From assembly GCA_021841025.1 (NCBI GenBank), contig JAKBWA010000048.1, positions 1 through 60,234 of the forward strand: a DNA stretch of 60,234 nt, written 5' to 3'. Positions 36,655 through 45,708 of this stretch are shown one piece after another. The stretch's first letter is position 1. Each line of letters begins with the position of its first letter. Under the pieces are notes generated by a model. The model had not been told where the DNA came from. It did not search any database and was given only the letters and a program-made list of their open reading frames with translations. The DNA comes from Bacillota bacterium (GTDB taxonomy: Bacteria; Bacillota; Sulfobacillia; Sulfobacillales; Sulfobacillaceae). A program made the position numbers and the translations under genes.

Positions 36655-37557
36655 TTATGATGTTTTCGATGAAGCTTTGACCGTTATCGCTTGATCGCCC
36701 AACTGATTCCATGCCGCAATAAATGGCGCCTTTGCCACTTTTTGTCCCGCCTGACCTGTCCAGGGATTGTTAATATACAGATAATGTGGGCTGTATCCCA
36801 CAATGATCACGGCATGTTCCAAGGGAGTTGCATGTACTGGCCCTTGGGGACTATTCCATGTAACCCAGTTGCTTGTGGGTTTAAAGGTTAATGTTGTCCA
36901 GACTTCCACCGGAACACCTTTTGCCACATGGGCTAAAATTGCAGAAAAGGGTTGACGGGTCAAATTCACGGCCCGTCCCGGCCAAACTTTATTCAACAAC
37001 TTAGTCATTGGACCATTGTAAATACCATATCCGTACCCAGCCTTATAGACACTCCCCACAAACCCAACGTTGGGATTACCCCACGAAACAACTTTGTTGA
37101 CCTTTTTGCCCTGGGCATTAGTCGTTTGTGCAAGCTTAAGCGGAGCCTGAGCTTTGGGCATTTCTTTCGCTAAAGTCATCTTGCTTACAGGATGACCTAC
37201 GGCTGTCAGCAACATCGACAGCGATGTCACCTCACAGCCATTGGCCAACTGCGGAAATTGAGACTGGGCCGGGACATGCATGAGGTAAGACGCAGGAATC
37301 GATTTAGGGTCTGTTGAATGTTTCGTAGGCGATGCTTTGGCCCCAGTTGATTTCTCCACGCGTTGCTTGGAAGACTTGGGAGCACTGGGGGTGTTCGTGC
37401 GACCAAGCGCATTCAGTCCTAACTGCCCTCCCACATAATCCGCAATTGATCCGCGGTGAACAATTGCGGCGCCCGTCAGACCTCCCGCGACTCCCACAAT
37501 CAAAATCAAACGAGGCCAACTCACTCGGCGTTTCGTGATCCCGCCCTTTCTTGACAC
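36655..37557 (-). CDS. C39-like papain-fold protein with intact catalytic residues
   Basis: A 300-residue exported protein with one N-terminal helix (LILIVGVAGGLTGAAIV), a linker rich in Ser/Thr/Lys and a C39-like cysteine peptidase domain. The Cys is in LANGCEVTSLSML, the His in LEHAVIIVGY and the following Asn in YINNPWTG, so the triad is complete. GTG 37557 is chosen because GAGGTGG lies just before it. It begins 11 bases after asnB ends, so the two share a transcript. Substrate is unknown; candidates are cell-wall peptides or secreted peptides. Confidence 0.8.
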   Translation of the reverse strand: MSRKGGITKRRVSWPRLILIVGVAGGLTGAAIVHRGSIADYVGGQLGLNALGRTNTPSAPKSSKQRVEKSTGAKASPTKHSTDPKSIPASYLMHVPAQSQFPQLANGCEVTSLSMLLTAVGHPVSKMTLAKEMPKAQAPLKLAQTTNAQGKKVNKVVSWGNPNVGFVGSVYKAGYGYGIYNGPMTKLLNKVWPGRAVNLTRQPFSAILAHVAKGVPVEVWTTLTFKPTSNWVTWNSPQGPVHATPLEHAVIIVGYSPHYLYINNPWTGQAGQKVAKAPFIAAWNQLGDQAITVKASSKTS

Positions 37558-37568
37558 TTGGTTCCACC

Positions 37569-39461
37569 TCACAATAAACTGATGGGTCTTCTGGCATCAA
37601 ACTGAGTGTTTGATGCTGCAATAAATTGCTGATACCAAAGAAGAAACACGAGCCCTGTCCAAATTTTTCGATCTCGATTAAATACATATTGCGACGTATC
37701 CAGCAACCCCTGAAAATACCCGGTATCCAAAAATTCAGGGTGGACCGTCGAAAAAATATCCCGGATAAAAGGCTGCATATCTTTGGCAATCCAATCGACA
37801 ATGGGAATAGGAAATCCCAATTTAGGCCGGTTAACAACCTGCTCCGGAACAATCCCTTCGGCCGCTTTTCGTAATGCCACTTTGGTGGTTGACCGATTCA
37901 CTCTCAAGTGCAGGGGAAGAGATTGCGCAGCCCTTTCAAAAAGTTCGACATCAAGAAATGGCACCCGCAGTTCCAAGGAATGCGCCATAGACATTTTATC
38001 CGCTTTCATGAGTATATCCCCCGGCAGCCAGGTATGGCAATCCACCGTTTGCATGATGGCTGAATCGTCCAGTTCATAGGGCAAAGAATAATAAGGATCG
38101 GTAACCCGAAACGAAGATTGTACCTGAGCATAAACATCTTTTTGGAGAAATTCCTTTTTTTCCTCTTCGGAAAACATGCGCGCATTCCCGACGAAGCGCC
38201 GGTTCAAAGGGGTCATCCCGCGCTGGATATATCCACGCCCTTTGGTGCCGGGTGGAAGCTTCTTGGCGGTCCACCACAAAGATTCCCGCAAGGGTCTCGG
38301 CAATTTCCGGAAAAGTTCCAGCGCCAAAGGTTCCTGATAAATGGGATAACCGCCAAACAGCTCATCTGAACCTTCACCGGACAAAATCACCGTCACAAAT
38401 TTTTTGGCCTCTCGCGCCAAAAAATACAATGCTGGAGCACTGGGATCGGCAATGGGATTTTCCTGAGCCCTAATGATCTCCGGAAGCTTCTCTTGATAGT
38501 CTTCCTGGCTCAATTCCACCTCATGATGACGAGTTCCCAGAGCTTTGGCAGTATCGCGGGCAAGATTCAGCTCATTAATTTCCCGGTGCTTGCCGCTGAA
38601 TCCTATACTGAAAGTGTCTACTTCATGCGATTGTCTCAGAAGAGCCACCACTAAAGTCGAGTCAATGCCACTAGACAAATATGCTCCCCAACGCACATCA
38701 CTTTGCTTGTGACGGTTCACGGAATCTGTCATAGCATCTCGTATCCGTTGCGTCGCTTGGGGTAAATCGAGCGTCCGATCAGGGTGAAATTCCAGTGTCC
38801 AGTACCTTTGTAGATGCATCTTCCCATTATGAAGGTGCAGATAATGGGCAGAGGGCAGCTGATATACCCCCTCAAACATGGTCAGAGGATCAGGAACATA
38901 CTGAAACGTGAAATAGTCCCATAAGGCCTGGGTGTTCACGGCAGGAATCTGGGGCAATGCCGATAACAGGCTTTTGATTTCGGAAGAAAATGTCAGTGTG
39001 CCATCTTCGAATCGATAATAAAGAGGTTTAATGCCAAAATGATCACGTACCAAATATAGACTTTCCTTACGAGCATCCCAAATTGCGACGGCAAACATGC
39101 CTCGAATCTTTTCTATCACTCCGTCAATGCCGCCTTCCTCATATAAATGAGGTATCACCTCGGCATCGCTCTGGCTTTTAAAACGATGTCCCTTTTCCTC
39201 AAGCATGCGCCGTAAATCCCGATAATTGTAGATCTCGCCATTGACCACACTGACAATATTAGAATCTTCACCACTCATGGGCTGATGACCGCCCGATAAG
39301 TCCAAAATAGACAGTCTCCTGAAACCAATACCGACATTTTGATGATGCCACATTCCTTCATCATCTGGTCCCCGGTGCGCCAACCTTTTCATCATCGCGG
39401 CTATAACCTGAGGGTCCACAGGGTGATTATTGATATTGACAACGCCACATACTCCACACAC
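37569..39461 (-). CDS. asnB: Asparagine synthetase B, glutamine-hydrolysing
   Basis: A 630-residue enzyme making asparagine from aspartate, ATP and glutamine. The N-terminal glutaminase domain begins MCGVCGVVN with Cys2 as the nucleophile, then LAHRGPDDEG, RRLSILDLSGGHQPM and VVNGEIYNY. The synthetase domain has the PP-loop AYLSSGIDSTLV, followed by SGEGSDELFGGY. The length fits AsnB enzymes of Firmicutes. The start is GTG 39461, with GGAAGG upstream. It is first in a two-gene unit with the C39-like protein. Some AsnB homologues act on peptides or cell-wall precursors, and this pairing would allow that. Confidence 0.93.
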   Translation of the reverse strand: MCGVCGVVNINNHPVDPQVIAAMMKRLAHRGPDDEGMWHHQNVGIGFRRLSILDLSGGHQPMSGEDSNIVSVVNGEIYNYRDLRRMLEEKGHRFKSQSDAEVIPHLYEEGGIDGVIEKIRGMFAVAIWDARKESLYLVRDHFGIKPLYYRFEDGTLTFSSEIKSLLSALPQIPAVNTQALWDYFTFQYVPDPLTMFEGVYQLPSAHYLHLHNGKMHLQRYWTLEFHPDRTLDLPQATQRIRDAMTDSVNRHKQSDVRWGAYLSSGIDSTLVVALLRQSHEVDTFSIGFSGKHREINELNLARDTAKALGTRHHEVELSQEDYQEKLPEIIRAQENPIADPSAPALYFLAREAKKFVTVILSGEGSDELFGGYPIYQEPLALELFRKLPRPLRESLWWTAKKLPPGTKGRGYIQRGMTPLNRRFVGNARMFSEEEKKEFLQKDVYAQVQSSFRVTDPYYSLPYELDDSAIMQTVDCHTWLPGDILMKADKMSMAHSLELRVPFLDVELFERAAQSLPLHLRVNRSTTKVALRKAAEGIVPEQVVNRPKLGFPIPIVDWIAKDMQPFIRDIFSTVHPEFLDTGYFQGLLDTSQYVFNRDRKIWTGLVFLLWYQQFIAASNTQFDARRPISLL

Positions 39462-40115
39462 CTTGACTCACCCTTCCGTTATACCATGTTCAAAATCGCA
39501 GCGAAGACTGCACGCAAGACCTTCCATGGCCATGGCCAGCACAGGTAAAATATCGTCTTGGTTGTCCGTTCTTCTTAAACCTCGCGCCACCCACCCTACC
39601 TGGGTTCAAATACTCATTTCTTGGCCCAATCTTGTTCTAAGCACGACCTTCAAGACAAGCCGTATACAGGGCTATGCGATTTGGTCTGACTAGAGTTCTC
39701 GTATTCACGTTTTGATTCTAGCATCTGCGCACGAACCCAGTCAGATCACTTTGGCACATCCCTGGGCCAGAAAACACTCTACATTGATAAGAAATGCGAA
39801 CAACAAGAAAATCCCCGACTGAAGTCAATCACTCGTCTCCGGTCTCTTGGGACACACCCTCCCGTCACCACAATACATTGTAGTCTAGTGTATCACGGAA
39901 CGAATTCTCTCGCCCGGTTCCATCTGTCATTAAGAAATAGAACGGCAGTGACCACACTTCACAGAAGTGTTTCCATTCACAATGTCGTTTTCAGCCACAT
40001 GGGCATTTTTAGCACCGAGTTGCAGTTTTTTGCCCAAACTGGGCACAATCACGTCATAGGTACCCTGACAAAAATCCCTGCTCAAAGCCTGTCTCTATGG
40101 TATCAAGCTGTATCC
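39462..40115. other. Gap without a recognised gene
   Basis: About 650 bases between two minus-strand genes. Should carry the asnB promoter near its left end. No convincing frame or repeat was found. Confidence 0.35.
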
Positions 40116-41003
40116 TCATTCTTGCGCGGGGAAACCCGGCAGAAGGTTCCGACTCCGGCGCCGGTCCACCCACAGATAAAAAGCCAATAGACCAGCATAA
40201 GAACCCCACAGCCCACTCGCATTAACGAGATGTTGCTGACAAACCTTGCGCTCAAGACCATTCAGCCGACTCCACTGATGTTGCAAAGCAACATCTTGAA
40301 ATGGTATCACATCCACATGACCGAAAACACGAAGAAGAACATAGCGTGCAGTCCAAGGTCCTATTCCCTTGATTTTCACCAATTCTTCCAATGCGTGCTC
40401 AGTCGGCAGGCGGTAAAATCGTTCCAGAGAGAGACCTCTCTCAATCAGGTTGGCCAAATCAACTAAGTACTGTGCTTTGGCTCGACTCAAGTGCAGGCGG
40501 ACGAGATCCTCATAGCCTAGGCGGGCTATAACCGACGAGGACGGAAACACAAATTTTCCACGCCAAGACGTGCCATACTTTTCCGCAATCCGGTTTTTTA
40601 GTGTAGAAGCGACCTGAACGCTAATCTGCTGCCCCAAAATAGCCCAGGCAACGCCTTCAAAGGCATTGACAAACTGAAGGGGTCTGAGCCCCCGGTATTG
40701 AGCATAAAGTGTGCGGCTGACGGAACAATCCACCCGAAGCACCCCATCCGCTCCCTTTAATGAATATTCGCTGAGAAAAATGCGCCGCGCTATATCTAAA
40801 TTGCCCCGTATCTGAGCTTCGGAGCCAGGCAAACATCCCAATTCCTCAACATCCCCCGTCTCGGGATGGCGATAGGCTACCCAAAGCACTCCCCGTTCGT
40901 CCCTGTCGGTCGTATACGCGGACACAGAGGATAAGAACGAACGGGCCAGATCATAACGAAACTGCCCATTAGGATGAAGCTCATGAGCTGTTTTGTCGTC
41001 CAT
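40116..41003 (-). CDS. DNA-3-methyladenine glycosylase, AlkA-like
   Basis: A 295-residue DNA glycosylase of the HhH-GPD superfamily that removes alkylated bases. The central block AWAILGQQISVQVASTLKNRI begins the domain. The helix-hairpin-helix is IKGIGPWTARYVLLR, and the catalytic aspartate lies in VDVIPFQDVALQHQW, 19 residues beyond. The N-terminal part is the AlkA-type cap. ATG 41003 is used because AAGGAG lies 12 bases upstream, inside the preceding gene; TTG 41006 is equally possible. The gene overlaps DUF488 by 23 bases. Confidence 0.88.
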   Translation of the reverse strand: MDDKTAHELHPNGQFRYDLARSFLSSVSAYTTDRDERGVLWVAYRHPETGDVEELGCLPGSEAQIRGNLDIARRIFLSEYSLKGADGVLRVDCSVSRTLYAQYRGLRPLQFVNAFEGVAWAILGQQISVQVASTLKNRIAEKYGTSWRGKFVFPSSSVIARLGYEDLVRLHLSRAKAQYLVDLANLIERGLSLERFYRLPTEHALEELVKIKGIGPWTARYVLLRVFGHVDVIPFQDVALQHQWSRLNGLERKVCQQHLVNASGLWGSYAGLLAFYLWVDRRRSRNLLPGFPAQE

Positions 41004-41364
41004 CAAATGGGTGTACTCCTTGTTCCAAAAATTCCCGGAGAATGGGAACTTGGGATCTTTCGATGTCATGACTGGCTGTTAAAAGCACGACAGATGCTAT
41101 TTGGACCATATGCAACAATTGTTCCAACTGAGATGAGGTGTTGTTTTGGAGTTCATCAATGTACTGAGTGCGAAAGATTTTTATGTCGTTTCGGTGGCTG
41201 TGATAGTAACGCCTTAATTGTGTGCTAGGAGCCACTTCAGGCAACCATTCATCCCACAGGGCTTGGTCTTTGCGAACTCCCCGCGGCCATAGCCTGTCCA
41301 CTAATATCCTATGAAATTCTGAAGGTGTTTCATCTCGAATTCGGGCCATGTGGATCGATCTCAT
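40981..41364 (-). CDS. DUF488 protein, YeaO-like
   Basis: A 127-residue protein of the DUF488 family. The landmarks are FHRILVDRLWPRGVRK near the start, WLPEVAPSTQLRRYYH in the middle and VVLLTASHDIERSQVPILREFL at the end. The function of the family is not settled. ATG 41364 follows AAGGAAAAGG; ATG 41349 is an alternative. It is the upstream partner of the AlkA-like glycosylase, so a role in DNA damage response is conceivable but unproven. Confidence 0.82.
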   Translation of the reverse strand: MRSIHMARIRDETPSEFHRILVDRLWPRGVRKDQALWDEWLPEVAPSTQLRRYYHSHRNDIKIFRTQYIDELQNNTSSQLEQLLHMVQIASVVLLTASHDIERSQVPILREFLEQGVHPFDGRQNSS

Positions 41365-41439
41365 ATGCCTTTTCCTTCTTTCTCCTCGCTTCAGACGCTG
41401 AGTTTGGAGACGCGCCACAACCATCGTCCCCTACCATTG

Positions 41440-41445
41440 TATAAT
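41440..41445 (+). promoter_or_regulatory. -10 box TATAAT
   Basis: A consensus TATAAT lies 28 bases before ATG 41473 in the short divergent region. The -35 is weak. A start site at about 41452 would leave room for the GAGGTG ribosome binding site. Confidence 0.5.
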
Positions 41446-41472
41446 GAAAGGCACAAGCAAAGAGGTGAGCGC

Positions 41473-41997
41473 ATGGCGGAAATCGAAGGGATGGAATTTG
41501 GCCACATTCTTCATGACATGGCCCAAGGCACTCCAACCTGGGCCGGAGGGACAGCAGGGGCCCTTGCAGGAGTACTGGCAGCGGCGCTGGTTCTCAAGAT
41601 TGATGTCTTGACACACAAGGACACGGATGATCGCATTATGAAGCAACTCTTACAATTTGCAGAGCAAGAAAGCCAAATCTACCCGCGTATTCTTCAAACG
41701 CGCCGCAACCTTGAAGAGCATAAAATTCAAATCTTGACGGCTTTAAACCTCTCGCGCGACATTGCTCGCCTATCCCTCCAAGAAGCTCAAACACAATTAA
41801 CGCGATTATCCGAGGTAAAAAAATCCTTACAGGCAGATGTTATCACGTGTGCTCATCTGTTCTCCGCTGCTGCCGCCAGTGCTTTGACCAATATTCGGGC
41901 CAACCTGGCTTTGAGTGCCATAGACTTTCCCATTGACGATCTGGAAGATGACCTGCAAGCCCTGCGAAAAACCTTATCCGCGCTAGAACATGCGTAA
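41473..41997 (+). CDS. Cyclodeaminase/cyclohydrolase (FTCD_C, FchA-like) family protein
   Basis: A 174-residue helical protein. The N-terminal GTPTWAGGTAGALAGVLAAALV is the Gly/Ala-rich loop and helix typical of FTCD_C proteins (usually TPAPGGGSVAALAGALGAAL). This family includes methenyltetrahydrofolate cyclohydrolase FchA and formiminotetrahydrofolate cyclodeaminase. The mid and C-terminal helices (ARLSLQEAQTQLTRL; SAAAASALTNIRANLALS) fit the long helical bundle. ATG 41473 follows GAGGTG and a consensus -10. If active, it would act in one-carbon metabolism, which would connect to formate use elsewhere in the window. Confidence 0.75.
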   Translation: MAEIEGMEFGHILHDMAQGTPTWAGGTAGALAGVLAAALVLKIDVLTHKDTDDRIMKQLLQFAEQESQIYPRILQTRRNLEEHKIQILTALNLSRDIARLSLQEAQTQLTRLSEVKKSLQADVITCAHLFSAAAASALTNIRANLALSAIDFPIDDLEDDLQALRKTLSALEHA

Positions 41998-42032
41998 CGT
42001 GCCGTACCCGCAAATATCTGCCATTGACTTAA

Positions 42033-42530
42033 TTAGTGCGTCTTAAGAATGCGAACAATGGCAGAGTCATCCGGTTGCGCTATCGTTTCATAAGGATAGC
42101 CATCATCGTCCAATTGCCCCAGGAGAAATATGGGAACACGGTCATTATGAATGACGACGACAGTGCCGACTTCCACCTCTTCCAATTTCTGCAGAGTCCT
42201 TTGCATAGGCTCCGGAGGCACCAGACCACGGTTATCCAAAAATTCCTCGGGGCCCTCAATCTGCGCGTGTGTTGCCGTCTCATTCATCTTGTCTTCATTG
42301 TCTGTCTTCTCCCCCGGCGTAAATGTGGTCATAATCACTCGGCCTACTTTTTCTTGATTCACTGTATACCCCCGGCGCCGCATTTGGCTCATCAAAGGTC
42401 TCGGATTGAATGTCGATTTGACGATAAGACTTTGACCTGGTTCTAAATTATTGACCGTATCCATCATATGGGTAAACAACGATAATCCCTGTTTCAAAAT
42501 GCTCTTAACTTCCACTACTACGGGCTCCAT
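42033..42530 (-). CDS. Tandem DUF2249 protein
   Basis: A 165-residue protein with two DUF2249 domains. The first is VVVEVKSILKQGLSLFTHMM...LEPGQSLIVKSTFNPRPLMSQMRRRGY; the second is FLDNRGLVPPEPMQRTLQKLEEVEVGTVVVIHNDRVPIFLLGQLDDDGY. A short acidic linker joins them. The second domain has His-Asn-Asp (VIHNDRVP), as in domains of this family that may bind metal or heme; that is from memory and unproven. GAGGAG lies eight bases before ATG 42530. It is divergent from the 12-TM protein operon, with a CRP-type site between. Confidence 0.82.
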   Translation of the reverse strand: MEPVVVEVKSILKQGLSLFTHMMDTVNNLEPGQSLIVKSTFNPRPLMSQMRRRGYTVNQEKVGRVIMTTFTPGEKTDNEDKMNETATHAQIEGPEEFLDNRGLVPPEPMQRTLQKLEEVEVGTVVVIHNDRVPIFLLGQLDDDGYPYETIAQPDDSAIVRILKTH

Positions 42531-42914
42531 AATTTCAGCTCCTCTATCACAAACCGCACCTCTCTCAGGCTGACTCGGTATTCGGCTCGTCTGGGCCCAG
42601 TGTACCCATATTCACCACATGACCATTGTGACGTTGATCACGGCTCTAGTCTCTAAGCATGAGCTTCTTATTCTGGACCGTCCTGTGTCAAATTTGGCTG
42701 TCCCTCACCTCATTTTCCTTTCTATCTTCTCTTTTGCGGACGCACTCTCGGCCGAAAAATTCTGCTCTGTAATCACATCATGAATCTTGTCCTCTGTCAT
42801 TTCCGCTGACAAAATTATAGCGTGTGATCAGAGACACAGCTTAAAACATGCGGAGATATCAAACTAACCCAGGAATGATAACACTGTGAAGAAAGATTCA
42901 GAGGCGACAAAATC
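42531..42914. other. Divergent control region of the DUF2249 and 12-TM genes
   Basis: No gene is seen. It carries a near-perfect CRP-type site at 42823-42838 and ATGATAACAC near 42876-42885, which could be a -10 for the plus-strand operon. The left part probably holds the promoter of the tandem DUF2249 gene. Confidence 0.45.
42823..42838. promoter_or_regulatory. CRP-type operator, one mismatch
   Basis: TGTGATCAGAGACACA fits TGTGA-N6-TCACA except for one base in the right half. Its first nine bases equal those of the perfect site at 29031. It lies 77 bases before the 12-TM gene at 42915 and may also serve the divergent DUF2249 gene. Confidence 0.6.
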
Positions 42915-44258
42915 ATGAACAACGATACCATTAGTGCCCAAGCTGCACACTATAAACCCACGATAAATATTGCGCAAGCCCCACCCTTGGCGGGACCTGC
43001 TCTGTTTTTGATTTCAGCGTGGATTAGTCTGGTGGTGGCTGCCACACGAATCCTCACTAATCCCCAACAGTGGCAGACTTCTCATTTGGGGTCGAGCCCG
43101 ACCCTCGTCACAGTTCATCTGGTTACCTTGGGATTTTTCACCATGACCATGCTGGGAACTCTGTATCAATGGGTTCCTGTGGTTTTCGACAGGCCTCCCG
43201 TACCCCTGAAAATGATCGTCTTCCACTGGTTTTTGTACACCACGGGACTCATCTTATTTCTTCTGGGCTTTTCTCTTCACCAGGGTATGTTGTTAGCCAC
43301 AGGCGCTTCTTTGCTGGCGGTTAGTCTCATCATGTTTTCCCTCTTGATAGCGAAACGCTTAATCCAGTCATCTCGCAAGACGGACATGTTGAGCTTCTCT
43401 TTAACTGTGGCGCTGGCTGCACTCAATGCCACCTGGATATTTGGTCTCAGTATGGCGCTGGGCATGGCAAAAATCACAGCCTATCCCAACGTGCTCTCTG
43501 AACATTTAAACACGGCTTGGGCCGGGTGGATTGTCATGTTGGTTCTGGCTGTGCAAATCAAACTGTTGCCCATGTTCTCGATGTCCCGCATGGACCCCTT
43601 GCGCCCGGGTCTTCCTGTCGCTTTAGCGTTTTCTGGACTGCTCGTACAATACGCCGTGAGTGTCCTTCCAGGCCTGGAAGTCGTTGCGGTTTTTTTCTGG
43701 GCCTGGGCCTCCTTAAGCGTATTATGGCAACTGCATAGGCTATGGCATCATCGCCAAACTCCCCATCGGGATGGCGTCTTTGCGGGCGTTGTCTTAGGCT
43801 GGCTTCTTTGGCTTGGTGCCGTTCTTAGCCTACTCTTCCAACCGGAGTTAACGGTCTTTTTGGTGGGTTTGGGGGCCATGACCTTCATCTTCAGTTATCA
43901 ATCCCGTATTATTCCCTTTTTGCTTGCGTTATTTGTGGGACGAAAGCTTCCTGGACCGGTGTTCAAAACATTTTTCATGGCCCAGCGCTTCAATTCACCG
44001 GTACTTCCTGTAATCACAGCCATCTGGTCTTTGGTTATCAGTGTCCTCTGGGTTATCGGCATTGAAAATCAGGCCCCTGGCGTTCTGGCCTGGGCAGGAG
44101 CGTTGCTTCTCTTGTGGCCTGTGTTTCACGTGCTGTTTATGGCCAAGGCTGTCCTCAGTGCAGCGAAAACAAGACCTAGCCCACAAGGCACACCCGAAGC
44201 CAGCCCCAGCGAAACTCCCGACATCTCCAACGAGAGGCCAAATCAAGACCATGAATAA
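42915..44258 (+). CDS. 12-TM membrane protein resembling heme-copper oxidase subunit I/NnrS (paralogue 1)
   Basis: A 447-residue protein with about 12 hydrophobic helices. An early helix carries VTVHLVTLGFFTMTMLGTLYQWVPV, the signature shared by all three paralogues in this region. About 150 residues later comes SEHLNTAWAGWIVMLVLAVQIKLLPMF, with a second conserved His. These two histidines could be axial heme ligands, as in heme-copper oxidase subunit I and NnrS-like proteins, but the full metal-binding set of an oxidase is not seen. The C-terminus is a charged tail with Pro/Ser/Glu. GATTCAGAGG precedes ATG 42915. It overlaps the next gene by eight bases. Confidence 0.72.
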   Translation: MNNDTISAQAAHYKPTINIAQAPPLAGPALFLISAWISLVVAATRILTNPQQWQTSHLGSSPTLVTVHLVTLGFFTMTMLGTLYQWVPVVFDRPPVPLKMIVFHWFLYTTGLILFLLGFSLHQGMLLATGASLLAVSLIMFSLLIAKRLIQSSRKTDMLSFSLTVALAALNATWIFGLSMALGMAKITAYPNVLSEHLNTAWAGWIVMLVLAVQIKLLPMFSMSRMDPLRPGLPVALAFSGLLVQYAVSVLPGLEVVAVFFWAWASLSVLWQLHRLWHHRQTPHRDGVFAGVVLGWLLWLGAVLSLLFQPELTVFLVGLGAMTFIFSYQSRIIPFLLALFVGRKLPGPVFKTFFMAQRFNSPVLPVITAIWSLVISVLWVIGIENQAPGVLAWAGALLLLWPVFHVLFMAKAVLSAAKTRPSPQGTPEASPSETPDISNERPNQDHE

Positions 44259-45579
44259 GCGCCACGAACGATGGAACACACATAACTTAGGACGACAGCA
44301 CACAGAAAAAACGGCCAGTCTGACGATTCCCGTCATGTTCCTGCTTACCGGCCAGGGAGGATGGCTAGTGTCCCTGGTTCTCTTAGCGGTCTATCCCCAA
44401 GATCTGATTTTGGGACAATGGGCACAGCCTTCCTTACTGGCCTCCGTCCACCTCTTTACGCTCGGTTTTTTGACTATGACCGTGATGGGCATATTGCACC
44501 AGTTGGTTCCAGTTACCCTGAACGCTAAACCTTGGAGCACGCCCATTGTGAGTATCCAGTATGGGCTTATGGCGACAGGAACCTTGCTTTTTAGCATCGG
44601 CTTCCTTAGCGATCAGCCACTCTTGCTGATTCCTGGAGCTTTGGGTGTTTCCTTGGGAATCTTGTACTTCGTGGGACTGATTCTCTATAGCGTCCGGCAT
44701 GCCCAAAATCACCCCTTCCACAGCCTCTTTATCCAGTCTTCCTTGGGATATTTAGCTGTGACGGTGATTTTAGGTTTCACCTTGGCATGGAACTATGCCT
44801 ATGATCTCGGACTGTCCTCGTCATTTCTTGTTGCCCATATTGCCGTGGCCGCTGAAGGATTTGCCGTTTTTCTTTTGATGGGACTGAGTTACAAACTGTC
44901 GATTATGTTTTTCCCCTCCAAAGGCTCTCCCCGGCACGGAATCTGGATCTTTTACCTTCTTCACACCGCGGTTATCTTAGAATTATTGGCAGGCTTGACA
45001 AGGTGGCATCTGGTCACCATTGGCGTTATCCTCTTCGCGATAGTTTCTGGGTTATATATCTGGGATATGGCGTACATTTGGCACATGCGGCGCAACTCCT
45101 ATCCCGACCCGGTTTTGTTTACCATCGGCTTAGGTACCGTTTCTTTCACGGCTCTTTGGATCCTCCTCGGCTTGTGGGCTTTATTCCCCTCAGACTCTCA
45201 TTTATTCTCAGCCGCAGTTTTCATAGGGTTTGAAGGATGGTTCGGATTGTCCATCCTTGGCTACAGTCAAAAGATCCTGCCCTTTGTTCTCTGGCTCCAC
45301 CGTTACTCCCACGTGCATGGACAAGGCAAAGTCCCCCGGCTTAACGAAATTTTTCCGGAGGACTGGTCTTGGCACATTATGGTATTAGCGGGATCCGGAC
45401 TCATTTTATCGACCGGCGGGTTAATTCTCTCAGAAAAGGCTTTATTCCTAACTGGACTTCTAATCTTACTGGGTGGCGTTCTGAGGATGCATTTTGCATC
45501 ATGGCGTGCTATATTGCGCCGTCCGGTTCACCGGGAAAATCTCCCGAAAAATCTTCGCCGCCGCATTTTCAACTTCTGA
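44251..45579 (+). CDS. 12-TM membrane protein resembling heme-copper oxidase subunit I/NnrS (paralogue 2)
   Basis: A 442-residue multi-pass protein, start ATG 44251 in the ATGAATAA overlap with paralogue 1. Shared motifs are SVHLFTLGFLTMTVMGILHQLVPV (first His), AHIAVAAEGFAVFLLMGLSYKLSIMFF (second His) and GWFGLSILGYSQKILPFVLWLHRYSHVHG, followed by KVPRLNEIF. The last block is also in paralogue 3 as KIIPFLVWINR and TPRVQDL. Overlap implies coupled translation and possibly a heterodimer. No subunit II, cytochrome c or CuA motif is encoded nearby, so it is not a standard terminal oxidase. Confidence 0.72.
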   Translation: MNKRHERWNTHNLGRQHTEKTASLTIPVMFLLTGQGGWLVSLVLLAVYPQDLILGQWAQPSLLASVHLFTLGFLTMTVMGILHQLVPVTLNAKPWSTPIVSIQYGLMATGTLLFSIGFLSDQPLLLIPGALGVSLGILYFVGLILYSVRHAQNHPFHSLFIQSSLGYLAVTVILGFTLAWNYAYDLGLSSSFLVAHIAVAAEGFAVFLLMGLSYKLSIMFFPSKGSPRHGIWIFYLLHTAVILELLAGLTRWHLVTIGVILFAIVSGLYIWDMAYIWHMRRNSYPDPVLFTIGLGTVSFTALWILLGLWALFPSDSHLFSAAVFIGFEGWFGLSILGYSQKILPFVLWLHRYSHVHGQGKVPRLNEIFPEDWSWHIMVLAGSGLILSTGGLILSEKALFLTGLLILLGGVLRMHFASWRAILRRPVHRENLPKNLRRRIFNF

Positions 45580-45708
45580 CTCTCAGCTAAAAACACGGAG
45601 CACACATCTCATTTATGCGAGAATGTTTCCGGTTTTATCGTCTTGCTCCTATTTTGCCATTTCGAGGCAGGGCACTACTCTTAAATTTCGGCAACAACCG
45701 AGCATCTC

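Noticed and set aside
42915-45579. Calling the 12-TM proteins standard cbb3 or quinol oxidases
   Set aside because: The CuB histidine set and the partner subunits are missing, so only a family-level resemblance is claimed.
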